Positions 49,872-59,522 of a DNA stretch of 64,000 nucleotides are shown here, one piece after another. The stretch's first letter is position 1, and each line of letters begins with the position of its first letter. A model generated the notes under the pieces. It had not been told where the DNA came from and searched no databases. It worked only from the letters and a program-made list of their open reading frames with translations. The position numbers and the translations under genes were made by a program. This stretch comes from Terriglobus albidus (lineage in GTDB: Bacteria; Acidobacteriota; Terriglobia; Terriglobales; Acidobacteriaceae), in the NCBI RefSeq assembly GCF_008000815.1, contig NZ_CP042806.1, positions 2,976,001 to 3,040,000 on the forward strand, written 5' to 3'.

Positions 49872-51092
49872 ATGGTGAATCGCTCTATCGTTCAGGACGC
49901 TATCAATGCCGGTGAGGGCATCCTCCGGCTGGCTCCCTGCTGGGTCCCCCGTTCGTTTATGATCCCCGGCCGCCGTCTGCGGCTGCATCCGGACGATCTT
50001 TATGCCTTTGGCGCCAACCGCGGCGGCATCAACGAACGCTGGTTTTCGTCCACGACCAAGGCGTCGAACGGCCCGCTGACCACTGAGGACGAGGGCCTGA
50101 GCTACGTCGTGACCAACGCCGGTAAGAAGTTCCTTCTGAAGGACGGCGTCGATGAAGCCGGCGATCTGCTGCTGGGCGCCGATGTGATGGCTCGCGAGAA
50201 GGGCTGGAACATCCTCTGCAAGTTCTTCGACAACATGGGCCCAATTCCTCACCATATGCACCAGGATGATGAGTTCGCGGCACGTGTCGGCTTCAAAGGC
50301 AAGCCAGAGGCCTACTACTTTCCGCCGCAATACAACCAGATTAAGAACAACTTCCCATACACCTTCATGGGCCTTGAGCCTGGCACGACGAAGGACGATG
50401 TGCGCAAGTGCCTGGAGAACTGGAACAAGGGCGACAACGGCATCCTCGGCTTCGCGCGTGCCTATCTGCTGGAGCCGGGTACGGGCTGGCAGATCGATCC
50501 AGGCATCCTGCACGCTCCGGGTTCGCTGGTCACTTATGAGCCGCAGGTGAACTCTGATGTCTTCGCGATGTTCCAGTCTGAAGTAGATGGCCGTCTTGTG
50601 GACTGGAGCCTGCTGGTGAAGGATGTTCCTGCAGACAAGCAGCACGATCTGGACTACCTGATCGCCATGCTCGACTGGGATGCTAATGTGAACCCCGAGT
50701 TTGGCAAGTCGAACAAGTGCTTCCCAACTCCGGTGAAGCCGTTTGCCGAGACCGAAAAGCTGGGCTATCGCGAAGTGTGGGTCACCTACGGTACACGCTT
50801 CTACTCGGCCAAGGAACTCACAGTACTGCCAGGTCAGAAGGTGACGATCACCGACGCGGAAGCGTATGGTTGCATCGTTGTTCAAGGCCATGGATCGCTC
50901 GGCAAGCAGCCGGTATCTGCTCCGACGATGATCCGTTTCGGCCAACTGACAGAAGACGAATACTTCATCACCAAGGCTTCTGCCAACCAGGGCGTGGTGG
51001 TCGAGAACAAGAGCATCAGTGACCCGCTGGTGATCCTCAAGCACTTTGGCCCCGGCAACCCCGATGCCGAGCCGCTGAAAAAGAAAAAGTAA
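49872..51092 (+). CDS. Cupin-fold protein resembling mannose-6-phosphate isomerase
   Basis: 406 residues, no signal peptide. Two cupin-like parts: the first holds the metal motif PHHMHQDDEF near 126-135 (His, His and Glu as ligands), and the second part lies in residues 290-400 (VWVTYGTRFYSAKELTVLPG; YGCIVVQGHGSLG). The bicupin order and the PWVPRSF-like start resemble class I mannose-6-phosphate isomerases, which need zinc. A non-phosphorylated ketose-aldose isomerase is also possible. It is the first gene of a tightly packed sugar operon followed by a TIM-barrel isomerase 12 bases on. I do not recognise the exact family. Confidence 0.72.
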   Translation: MVNRSIVQDAINAGEGILRLAPCWVPRSFMIPGRRLRLHPDDLYAFGANRGGINERWFSSTTKASNGPLTTEDEGLSYVVTNAGKKFLLKDGVDEAGDLLLGADVMAREKGWNILCKFFDNMGPIPHHMHQDDEFAARVGFKGKPEAYYFPPQYNQIKNNFPYTFMGLEPGTTKDDVRKCLENWNKGDNGILGFARAYLLEPGTGWQIDPGILHAPGSLVTYEPQVNSDVFAMFQSEVDGRLVDWSLLVKDVPADKQHDLDYLIAMLDWDANVNPEFGKSNKCFPTPVKPFAETEKLGYREVWVTYGTRFYSAKELTVLPGQKVTITDAEAYGCIVVQGHGSLGKQPVSAPTMIRFGQLTEDEYFITKASANQGVVVENKSISDPLVILKHFGPGNPDAEPLKKKK

Positions 51093-51104
51093 CCGGAGAG
51101 TGTT

Positions 51105-52148
<1,044 letters not shown>

Positions 52149-52158
52149 GAGAACAGAC

Positions 52159-53310
52159 ATGGCTAAGAAAAAACTGAACGTCGGCCTCGTGGGCTATGGC
52201 TTCATGGGGAAGACCCATTCGAACGCCTTCCTGCAGGCTCCGCGCTTCTTCGATACGCCGTATGAACCGGTATTGAAGGCTGTCTGTGCACGCAGCGCAG
52301 AGAAGGCCAAAGGCTTTGCCGACACCTGGGGCTACGAATCGGTTGAGACCGACTGGCGCAAACTGATCGAGCGCAAAGATATCGATGTGATCGATATCGC
52401 CAGCCCGAATAACACGCATGCTGAGATCGCTATTGCCGCCGCTGAGGCCGGCAAGTGGGTTCTGTGCGAGAAGCCTCTGGCTCGTACGGCTGAAGAGGGC
52501 AAGCCCATGTGGGACGCGGTCAAGAAGGCCGGTGTGCCCAACATGGTCTGGTACAACTACCGCCGCGTTCCCGCCGTCGTGCTGCTGAAGCAGTTGCTCG
52601 ATGAGGGCCGCTTCGGTCGCATCTTCCACTATCGTTCGCAGTTTCTGCAGGACTGGACCATCTCGGAAGATCTGCCGCAGGGCGGACAGGCGCTGTGGCG
52701 TCTCGACTCTGCTGTCTCCGGCTCAGGCGTTACCGGCGACCTGCTGGCGCACAACATCGATATGGCGATGTGGCTGAACGGCCAGATCGTCGATGTGACG
52801 GCTATGACCGAGACCTTTATCAAGGAGCGCATGCACAATGAGACAGGCAAGAAGCAGCCAGTCACCATTGATGATGCTGCCGCCTTCCTCGGTCACTTCG
52901 AGAACGGATCGATGGCCCTGTTCGAATCAACGCGCTACGCTCGCGGTCACAAGGCGCTATTCACTCTGGAGATTAACGGTGAAAAGGCCTCGGCCCGCTG
53001 GGATCTGCACGACCTGCACCGCCTGGAGTTCTTCGATCATCGCGACGAGGGCCGCTTGCGCGGCTGGAAGAGCATCCACATCACGGACGGCGACCATCCG
53101 TACATGAAGAACTGGTGGGTTCCCGGTCTGCAGATCGGTTACGAGCACACCTTCATCCACCAGGTTGCGGATTTCCTGATCGCAGCAGGTGCGGGTAAGA
53201 GCGCGGAGCCAACCTTCGAGGATGGACTGAAGTGCGACTACGTCACCGATGCCGTGCTGAAGTCGGCCAAGTCGAAGCAGTGGGAGTCGGCGCTTCCGCC
53301 GAAAGAGTAA
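52159..53310 (+). CDS. Gfo/Idh/MocA-family sugar dehydrogenase, cytoplasmic
   Basis: 383 residues, no signal peptide. The Rossmann motif GYGFMG is at 11-16, the catalytic Lys in EKP at 104-106 ([10 protein letters not shown]), and the substrate-side motif [13 protein letters not shown] is near 194-206. It should use NAD(P) to oxidise a sugar at a secondary carbon, or reduce one. It is the only oxidoreductase in an operon with a DUF1080 protein, which makes C3 oxidation of a glycoside a reasonable hypothesis. An unlinked, secreted relative is found at 5849. The start ATG follows the previous stop by 10 bases. Confidence 0.93.
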   Translation: MAKKKLNVGLVGYGFMGKTHSNAFLQAPRFFDTPYEPVLKAVCARSAEKAKGFADTWGYESVETDWRKLIERKDIDVIDIASPNNTHAEIAIAAAEAGKWVLCEKPLARTAEEGKPMWDAVKKAGVPNMVWYNYRRVPAVVLLKQLLDEGRFGRIFHYRSQFLQDWTISEDLPQGGQALWRLDSAVSGSGVTGDLLAHNIDMAMWLNGQIVDVTAMTETFIKERMHNETGKKQPVTIDDAAAFLGHFENGSMALFESTRYARGHKALFTLEINGEKASARWDLHDLHRLEFFDHRDEGRLRGWKSIHITDGDHPYMKNWWVPGLQIGYEHTFIHQVADFLIAAGAGKSAEPTFEDGLKCDYVTDAVLKSAKSKQWESALPPKE

Positions 53311-53323
53311 GGAATAGATCCAG

Positions 53324-54202
53324 ATGTACATCAGCAATCTCAGAAAGACGGCAGGCCTGTTCGCGGCTGCCGTCTTCTTCGTCTCCGCGACTGTGACGTC
53401 GCCCGCGCAGAAGGCTGCCGGTAAGAAGCTTCCTCCTCTTGGACCCGTGAACCGGGTTCCTCCTGAGCCGCGCAACTGGGAAGACCACACCGGCTGGACG
53501 TCGCTCTTTGATGGCAAGACCCTGACCGGATGGAGTGGTGCTCCAGAGGTCTGGAGCGTCGCCGATGGAACCATCGTCGGCTCGTCCAGCGATGCTATCC
53601 CTTCTGGCACCACCAACCTGATCTACAAGGTCAGCCAGTTTGCCAACTTCCGCCTCCGCATGGAGGTGAAGATGGAGGGTAATGGCGCCAACGGAGGCAT
53701 CCAGTACCGCAGTCATATTGTTCCCGTTCGCGACCGTATTCTTCCCGCCAATCCAACGGAGGAGCAGAAGGCCCGTATGGCCAAAGCGGCTGAGCTGAAC
53801 AAGAAACATGCCGCCTGGAACATGACCGGCTATCAGATGGACTTCAACTATGACAACCGGTACACCGGCCAGCTATATGAACAGAGCTCGGAGCGCGGCA
53901 TCATGACCTATCCCGGTCAGGTGGTTGCATTCGAGGGGCACGGAGCTAAGCCGCGCGTTGTGGCTGAGTTGGGTACCGGCGAACAGTTGAAGTCGTACTT
54001 GAAGAAAGACGGCTGGAACGAGATCGAGATCATCGCAGACGGCCACACCCTGACCCATATCGTGAACGGGCACGTCTTTACGCAGACCGTTGATACCGAC
54101 CCGGAGCGGATGGCGGCTAGCGGCTACATCGCGCTCGAGCTCGAGGGACCTGGAACATTGCGAATTCTGCATCGCAACATCTACATCAAGAAGCTTCCCT
54201 AA
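53324..54202 (+). CDS. DUF1080 (3-keto-disaccharide hydrolase-like) exported protein
   Basis: 292 residues. A signal peptide (residues 1-28, LFAAAVFFVSATVTSPAQ) precedes a concanavalin-like beta-sandwich: WTSLFDGKTLTGWSG, NFRLRMEVKMEGNGANGGIQ, TGYQMDFNYDNRYTGQLYE, RGIMTYPG and the final strand GPGTLRILHRNIYIKKL. DUF1080 was long listed as family-16-like; some members split 3-keto-glycosides by beta-elimination or hydrolysis. Export places this step outside the cytoplasm while the dehydrogenase next to it is inside, which needs explanation. It is the last gene before a strong terminator. Catalytic residues are not identified here. Confidence 0.88.
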   Translation: MYISNLRKTAGLFAAAVFFVSATVTSPAQKAAGKKLPPLGPVNRVPPEPRNWEDHTGWTSLFDGKTLTGWSGAPEVWSVADGTIVGSSSDAIPSGTTNLIYKVSQFANFRLRMEVKMEGNGANGGIQYRSHIVPVRDRILPANPTEEQKARMAKAAELNKKHAAWNMTGYQMDFNYDNRYTGQLYEQSSERGIMTYPGQVVAFEGHGAKPRVVAELGTGEQLKSYLKKDGWNEIEIIADGHTLTHIVNGHVFTQTVDTDPERMAASGYIALELEGPGTLRILHRNIYIKKLP

Positions 54203-54221
54203 TCATCAAGAAGGATTTACG

Positions 54222-54258
54222 CTGGCGCGATGGCCTTGCCATCGCGCCAGTTCTTTTT
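54222..54258 (+). terminator. Intrinsic terminator after the DUF1080 gene
   Basis: Perfect 12-bp stem (CTGGCGCGATGG at 54222-54233, complement 54239-54250), 5-base loop, then TTCTTTTT on the plus strand. It separates the four-gene operon from the DUF4432 gene. Confidence 0.88.
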
Positions 54259-54284
54259 AGAATGGCCAAGGGAGATGGACGCAC

Positions 54285-55343
54285 ATGAGTTCCGAAACTC
54301 GCATTTATATCGAAGAACGTATCGGCCGGCTGTCGCAGATGGGCGGGGTGACCGCATTTGAGTATGCCGAAGGCAAGGCCAAGGGGGTTTCGGCTCTACG
54401 GGTGCGTACTGCAACCGGCCTCGAGTTCTGGGTGATGCCGGGGCGCGGTATGGATATCGGAGAGGCCACCTATCTGGGCAAGTCGTTGAGCTGGCAGTCG
54501 CCGACCGGTGTGACCAACTCATCGTACTTCTCGAATCGCGGCCTGGAATGGCTGAGCGGTTTCCATGGCGGCCTGCTCTGCTTCTGCGGCCTCTCCCACG
54601 CAGGCGCTCCGTGCGACGATTGCGGCCAGCACCTCGGCCTTCATGGTCCTATCTCCAACACGCCGGCAGAGCAGGTGAGCTGGTCAGAGGAGTGGCAGGG
54701 CGACGACTGCATCTTCACCATCACGGGAAAGGTGCGTGAGGCCTCGGTCTTTGGTCCGAACCTGGTGCTAAGCCGCAAGATCACAGCCTCGCTGAAGGGA
54801 AGCACGATCGCGGTAGAGGACACCATTGAGAACCTCGGCTATAACGAATCGCCGCTGATGGCGCTCTATCACCTCAACTTTGGCTACCCCTTGCTGACAG
54901 GCAAGAGCGAGATCTTTGCCAGCCCTACGAAGACGGACGCAGCTACTCCCCATGCGCAGGAGAGCCTCAAGCAGTGGCGTCTCTTTGAAGAGCCCACGCG
55001 CGGCATCGAAGAGCGCGTCTACTTCCACACGATGAAGCCGGGAGCGGACGGCTGGGTGAATACGCTGCTGGTGAGCGACCGGGAGAAGAAGGACTGGGCT
55101 GTAAGCGTACGCTACGACCCAAGCACGCTGCCTGACTTTGTCCAGTGGAAGCTGACGGGTGTAAACCACTACGTCCTCGGCCTCGAGCCCTCCAACTGCC
55201 GCAGCCTCGGCCGCAAAAAGGAACGCGAGCGCGGAACACTGAGGAGCTTGAAGCCAGGCGAGAAGACGGTGCTGCGGGTGGAGCTGACCGTCCACGACGG
55301 CGCAGAAGCAGTAGCCGCCGCCATCAAAGCCACCGAAGTCTAG
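54285..55343 (+). CDS. DUF4432 aldose-epimerase-like protein
   Basis: 352 residues with the galactose-mutarotase fold. Features are FEYAEGKAKGVSALRVRTA, GRGMDIGEATYLGKSL, SNRGLEWLSGFHGGLLCFCG, DCGQHLGLHGPISNTPAE and YHLNFGYPLLTGKSE. A cluster of cysteines (GGLLCFCGLSHAGAPCDDCG) is notable for a cytoplasmic enzyme and may bind metal or form a redox pair. Mutarotases exchange alpha and beta anomers and often stand with dehydrogenases of free sugars. AAGGGAG lies 10 bases before the ATG. A terminator lies just upstream, so it is probably expressed partly by read-through or from its own promoter. Confidence 0.9.
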   Translation: MSSETRIYIEERIGRLSQMGGVTAFEYAEGKAKGVSALRVRTATGLEFWVMPGRGMDIGEATYLGKSLSWQSPTGVTNSSYFSNRGLEWLSGFHGGLLCFCGLSHAGAPCDDCGQHLGLHGPISNTPAEQVSWSEEWQGDDCIFTITGKVREASVFGPNLVLSRKITASLKGSTIAVEDTIENLGYNESPLMALYHLNFGYPLLTGKSEIFASPTKTDAATPHAQESLKQWRLFEEPTRGIEERVYFHTMKPGADGWVNTLLVSDREKKDWAVSVRYDPSTLPDFVQWKLTGVNHYVLGLEPSNCRSLGRKKERERGTLRSLKPGEKTVLRVELTVHDGAEAVAAAIKATEV

Positions 55344-55357
55344 ATTCACGATACTCT

Positions 55358-55402
55358 CGATACCCCACCCTTCGCAGTTTCACCGCGAAGGGTGGGGTAT
55401 CG
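55358..55402. terminator. Bidirectional hairpin between convergent genes
   Basis: Exact 18-bp arms, 55358-55375 (CGATACCCCACCCTTCGC) and 55385-55402, with a 9-base loop. It lies between the DUF4432 stop and the Oar gene stop. No run of T on either side, but the stem is very stable; it probably ends both transcripts. Confidence 0.75.
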
Positions 55403-55503
55403 CGCTTTCGCGCGACCGCTTTGTCTATACTTTTTCCCAGAACCCACTCACATAAGAATGGTCAACACCACACGCCTGCGTTGTACCCACAAATCACTCA
55501 AAA

Positions 55504-58500
55504 TCAGAATTGTAGGCGCGCCACAATCTGACCACTGCGCGGAGGATAGTTACTGCCTGCACTGCTTATGTTGTCCCCAATATAGCCAAAGCCACTGGTG
55601 ACGGAGCCGTTGGATCCATATTGTGTGACTTGGAGGAAATTCGATGTATTGCTCAGACTTGGGTAGGCCCAACGATTAAAGACATTGAAGAAGTCTGCTC
55701 GAACCTCGAAAACCAATCCCTCCTTAATACCGATCGATTTGCCGATGCCCATCTGCTCGTTTGGGTAACGAGGATTACGATAGTCGGAGAACCTTGGTTT
55801 TGAAGTCCCATAGGTACCCGATGTGGGTTGAGACCATGCAGCAGAGTTCAAGATCAAACTGGTCCTCGGATTGAAATCATGCTTATTCAGGTTGTGGAGG
55901 AATAGAGGTTGTCCGGGAACGCGATTGGCAAAGTTGTTGGGCGCAAAGGTGGCTGATGTCAATCCGTCCTGGGCGCCAGGAATGGTAATGAGAGTCCCGC
56001 TCTGATAACGGAGGATCCCGTCAGTTGTCCATCCTTTGAATAGGCGCTTCTTCCAACCCGACTCCGCCAGTCCGAAGGTCGGGATCTCGTAGCGATAGCT
56101 GATTGAAAAAGCATGTGGCGTATCGACACCGAGATATGTCTTTTGGCTCGCGCGCGGCTGGCTGGCATCCGCAATTGCGACCGAGGTTCCATACACGCTA
56201 TCGGTGGTGCCCAAGTCCTTAGACCACGTGTAGGCCCCAATGAACCAAAGGCCACGCGAGAGCCGCTTCGTCATCTTGATCTGCAGCGAGTCATACCAAT
56301 AGTTGCCGAGCATGGTACCGCTTACGCCGACACTGCTAAATTGAGGATATGGCCTTAATGCTTGCGCCAGGGAAGCAGTGGAAGGGAATCCAGCATAGGG
56401 AGCGGTAAAGCCTCTGGCCTTCACCGCTGGATCTGACATCGTCTTTTTCAACAAGGCGAGGTCGGTCGAGTTCGTCAAGCTGAGGCCGTAGTTATTGAGA
56501 CGCTGCTGAGTCAGCTGGTTGGGGTTGACCAATCCATCGGCCTGGAACCAGGACCCACGGACGCCGACGTAGGACATCTCAAAGGACAGATCGGGCGTCA
56601 GGGCCCGCTGAAAGCCGACATTCATTTGTAGAGTTCTAGGTGGTTTACCGTTTGTCGGATGAATCCAACTAGGCAGGGTGTTGACCTGGCCGGTGTTGGG
56701 GCGGATTCCTGGATTCAAGTTGACTCCATAGAGATCATCCTGCGTATACGAAATACCGTTGGAAAACTGGGCTGCGGATAGACCATAACCGGGAGCCGTG
56801 TAACTCTTGGTGTTCCACCCAAATCCCAGGCTGTTCCCCGATCCGACATAGTTGAAGGAGGGTTGCTGACCGTAAAAGATCCCAACACCCGCATGGAAGA
56901 TACTTTTCGGGTCGACTTGGTAGGTAATTCCCACACGGGGTCCGAATGCATACGGATAATAGTGTTCGAACGAGCAGTTGCAACGCCCGCTCCCATACCC
57001 TTCAAACTCCGCACCTCCGAGAAGGTTCCCTGCGGATGGATTCGCAATGTCGGGGCTGAAACGCGTTGTCCGGTATTTCAATTCATGCTGCCTTGGCTGC
57101 ATGTCGTAGCGAAGCCCATAGGTTAGAGTCAACTTCCTGGTCATCTTCCACGTGTCCTGCGCATAGATGCCACCGGCAGCTCGTACAAACCAGGGGTTCG
57201 CCACGTTTCCGATGGACTCACTGTTCACATTCCCCAGGAGGAAGCTGGCGAAACCATTTCCGACAGAGCCTCCATTGAGATTCTGGCCATTGGTTGAGGG
57301 AAGTCCTGATTGTTGCGCATCGAAGGAATAACTGCCAAGCGCCTGGGTGGAAACTTGATTGAGGAAGCTTTCATGCCTCCATTCACCTCCGAACTTGAAA
57401 TTGTGTGCGCCTCGAAGCCATGAGACCGAAGCAACCGCTGTCGGCTTGTTAAGCACGTAAAGCTGATAGTTGGAAGGTCCGAGGCCTAACGATTGTCCAT
57501 TAATTGAGAGACCTGAGATAACAGGAAACCCTCCGACTAAGGCGCCACCCAAGCCTAGCTGGGTTTGTTGGTTAAACGTCGTGATCGGTGTTGAGTCGGG
57601 ATTGTAGTAGCGCTGGAACCCAATACCGGCATGTACCACGATGGTTGGAGTTACCACGTCATCCATGTTGACGCGGACGGTATTACTCCGAATAATTTGG
57701 AACCGGCGAGCGGAGATGGGATCGGGAAGGCCATCGCCGCCATTGTCTTTGTCCGTTGCCTGCATGGAGTAGTAGCCAGACAGATGTATGCTGCGCGTGA
57801 GATTGTGATCGATCTTGATGCTTGGAATCCACTGGTACTTGTTGGCCGGAAAGACGACCGGGTAATTGTTCGTCGGATTGCTATTGGCGGCATTTGGGAT
57901 TAGCGACAGAACCTTCGCTGAAGCGGGATCGAAACGGCTGGGATTGATGTAGTTGTTCGGAAAAGGATCGCGAACAGTCTGGCCGTTCACTATTCTGGTA
58001 GTCGCTGGATCGTAGATGGCGCCATTCATGATGGGACGTCCAAGGGGATCCGTTCCGATCTGCTTTCCAGTCAGAAGATAGCTCAGGTCGCCGTTACGAT
58101 ATGCCGCGGTCGGGACGGTCTTGAACCCACTGCTCGTATTGGCTCGGTCCCGATACATTTCGTAGTTGAAGAAGAAGAAGGTACGCTCATGGCCGTCGTA
58201 AAGCCTGGGAATCCATACCGGGCCACCGAAACTACCTCCAAAATCGTTCTTCCTGCTCTTAGGCCTCACCAGATGTCCGTGGCCGTCGTCCGTAAAGGGT
58301 TGGCCGGCGTTGAAGGCTTCATTGACGAAATACTCGTACAGCGAACCGTGAAACTTGTTCGCGCCAGACTTCGTTGTGTAGTTGAAGATTCCGCCTGTGG
58401 TTTGGCCAAACTCCGGCGGAAAACTGTCCGCCTGCATCGTGAACTCCTGAAGGGCTTCCACTGAAGGCTGTACTTCGTCGGATGCTTGCGCGAACAATCC

Positions 58501-59130
58501 ATTGCCCGTATCTTGGCCGTCCAGAATGATGCGATAGGTCGATCCAGGAGCACCATTGATATGGATATTGTTCCAACTGCCGACCCAGGTTCCAGGTGCA
58601 ATGAGTGAAAACGAGAGTGGGTTGCGAATCGCCCCGACACCGGCCATGTTGAGTGGAAGCGAATTGATGTCTTTGGAAGTGATCGTTAGGTTGTTCTCGG
58701 CATTCTCTGTTTTCAGCAGCGGCGCATCTCCGGTGACAGTAACGGTATCGGCTGTCGAACCAATTTTGAGAACTACATCCAGACGCACCGTCAGATTCAC
58801 AGAGACGGTAATGCCACTACGGACCAAAGTGGTAAAGCCGGGGGCTCCGACCGTTAGGGAATAAATGCCCGCTGGTAATTCCGGGATGGTGTAATTTCCG
58901 GCACTGGTAGTCAGAGTTTGGTTCGTTGTCCCAGTAGCCAGGTTTGTAGCCGTAACTTTGGCGCCAGGAACGGCACTATCCGTCGGGTCAGTCACTGTTC
59001 CAGTCATGGCGCCACGATCCGATTGCGCGAAGCAGAGCGTTCCGAAACAGCCGAATAGAATTCCAGTCAGCAGCAGAGGGGTCAGCCCTGGGCATAAAAA
59101 AGATCGATTCTTGCGCGAATTGAGTCTCAT
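55504..59130 (-). CDS. Oar-type TonB-dependent outer-membrane receptor
   Basis: 1208 residues, the largest protein in the window. GAGGAG lies 7 bases before the ATG. Signal peptide ends at LCFAQ after a basic start (MRLNSRKNRS). The carboxypeptidase-regulatory-like domain reads GTVTDPTDSAVPGAKVTATN; the plug has GAIRNPLSFSLIAPGTWVGS and ILDGQDTGNGLFAQAS; the long barrel ends ARLQF. Its base composition is lower in GC than the neighbouring sugar operon, which could mean a different origin. It is divergent from a two-component system whose kinase has an outer sensor, so the pair may regulate it. The region upstream holds a hairpin with a Shine-Dalgarno-like loop. Confidence 0.93.
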   Translation of the reverse strand: MRLNSRKNRSFLCPGLTPLLLTGILFGCFGTLCFAQSDRGAMTGTVTDPTDSAVPGAKVTATNLATGTTNQTLTTSAGNYTIPELPAGIYSLTVGAPGFTTLVRSGITVSVNLTVRLDVVLKIGSTADTVTVTGDAPLLKTENAENNLTITSKDINSLPLNMAGVGAIRNPLSFSLIAPGTWVGSWNNIHINGAPGSTYRIILDGQDTGNGLFAQASDEVQPSVEALQEFTMQADSFPPEFGQTTGGIFNYTTKSGANKFHGSLYEYFVNEAFNAGQPFTDDGHGHLVRPKSRKNDFGGSFGGPVWIPRLYDGHERTFFFFNYEMYRDRANTSSGFKTVPTAAYRNGDLSYLLTGKQIGTDPLGRPIMNGAIYDPATTRIVNGQTVRDPFPNNYINPSRFDPASAKVLSLIPNAANSNPTNNYPVVFPANKYQWIPSIKIDHNLTRSIHLSGYYSMQATDKDNGGDGLPDPISARRFQIIRSNTVRVNMDDVVTPTIVVHAGIGFQRYYNPDSTPITTFNQQTQLGLGGALVGGFPVISGLSINGQSLGLGPSNYQLYVLNKPTAVASVSWLRGAHNFKFGGEWRHESFLNQVSTQALGSYSFDAQQSGLPSTNGQNLNGGSVGNGFASFLLGNVNSESIGNVANPWFVRAAGGIYAQDTWKMTRKLTLTYGLRYDMQPRQHELKYRTTRFSPDIANPSAGNLLGGAEFEGYGSGRCNCSFEHYYPYAFGPRVGITYQVDPKSIFHAGVGIFYGQQPSFNYVGSGNSLGFGWNTKSYTAPGYGLSAAQFSNGISYTQDDLYGVNLNPGIRPNTGQVNTLPSWIHPTNGKPPRTLQMNVGFQRALTPDLSFEMSYVGVRGSWFQADGLVNPNQLTQQRLNNYGLSLTNSTDLALLKKTMSDPAVKARGFTAPYAGFPSTASLAQALRPYPQFSSVGVSGTMLGNYWYDSLQIKMTKRLSRGLWFIGAYTWSKDLGTTDSVYGTSVAIADASQPRASQKTYLGVDTPHAFSISYRYEIPTFGLAESGWKKRLFKGWTTDGILRYQSGTLITIPGAQDGLTSATFAPNNFANRVPGQPLFLHNLNKHDFNPRTSLILNSAAWSQPTSGTYGTSKPRFSDYRNPRYPNEQMGIGKSIGIKEGLVFEVRADFFNVFNRWAYPSLSNTSNFLQVTQYGSNGSVTSGFGYIGDNISSAGSNYPPRSGQIVARLQF

Positions 59131-59522
59131 CGTCGGTCTCCTCTAAGTGTTCATCTTCGTTCCCGGATCCACGCGAACAGCGCACTTCGGCTCAGTTGCT
59201 CTTCGTCCTTTGCGCTACCTCCTGCGCAAAGGACGAGTGCGATAGCGGTACGACGGGGACTTTCCAAAAGGAACGCTCCGAAGACTAGACCTTCGGTGAG
59301 GAGTACACAACCTACGTTCTGCCCTCAATCTCGAGGCTCGAACGGATAAGTGCGGAATAGGCGAATGGGGTAGCAGGTGAATAGTACAAATGGGCCATAT
59401 TCCAAGGGGCTACCTAACCGCGTGCATTTTATATACAAGTGATGTTCCCTGCGGATAAGATCGGGAACCGGATCGGGGAGCAGGCTCCGCGCCGAAGCTC
59501 TCTTTCCGTTCAGGAGTTGGAA
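59131..59522. other. Divergent intergenic region upstream of kinase and receptor
   Basis: About 390 bases. A strong hairpin at 59203-59236 is listed separately. A second short stem (TTTCC-AAAA-GGAA, 59261-59273) is present. AT-rich sequence at 59425-59440 could be a kinase promoter. A kinase start at 59439 or 59442 would cover the right-hand 80 bases but has no ribosome site. Confidence 0.5.
59203..59236 (-). promoter_or_regulatory. Hairpin with Shine-Dalgarno-like loop in the receptor leader
   Basis: Exact 13-bp arms (TCGTCCTTTGCGC at 59203-59215, complement 59224-59236) around an 8-base loop. On the minus strand, in the leader of the Oar gene, the loop is AGGAGGTA; on the plus strand it is TACCTCCT, an anti-SD sequence. 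No start codon follows at a useful distance on the minus strand. Confidence 0.6.
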
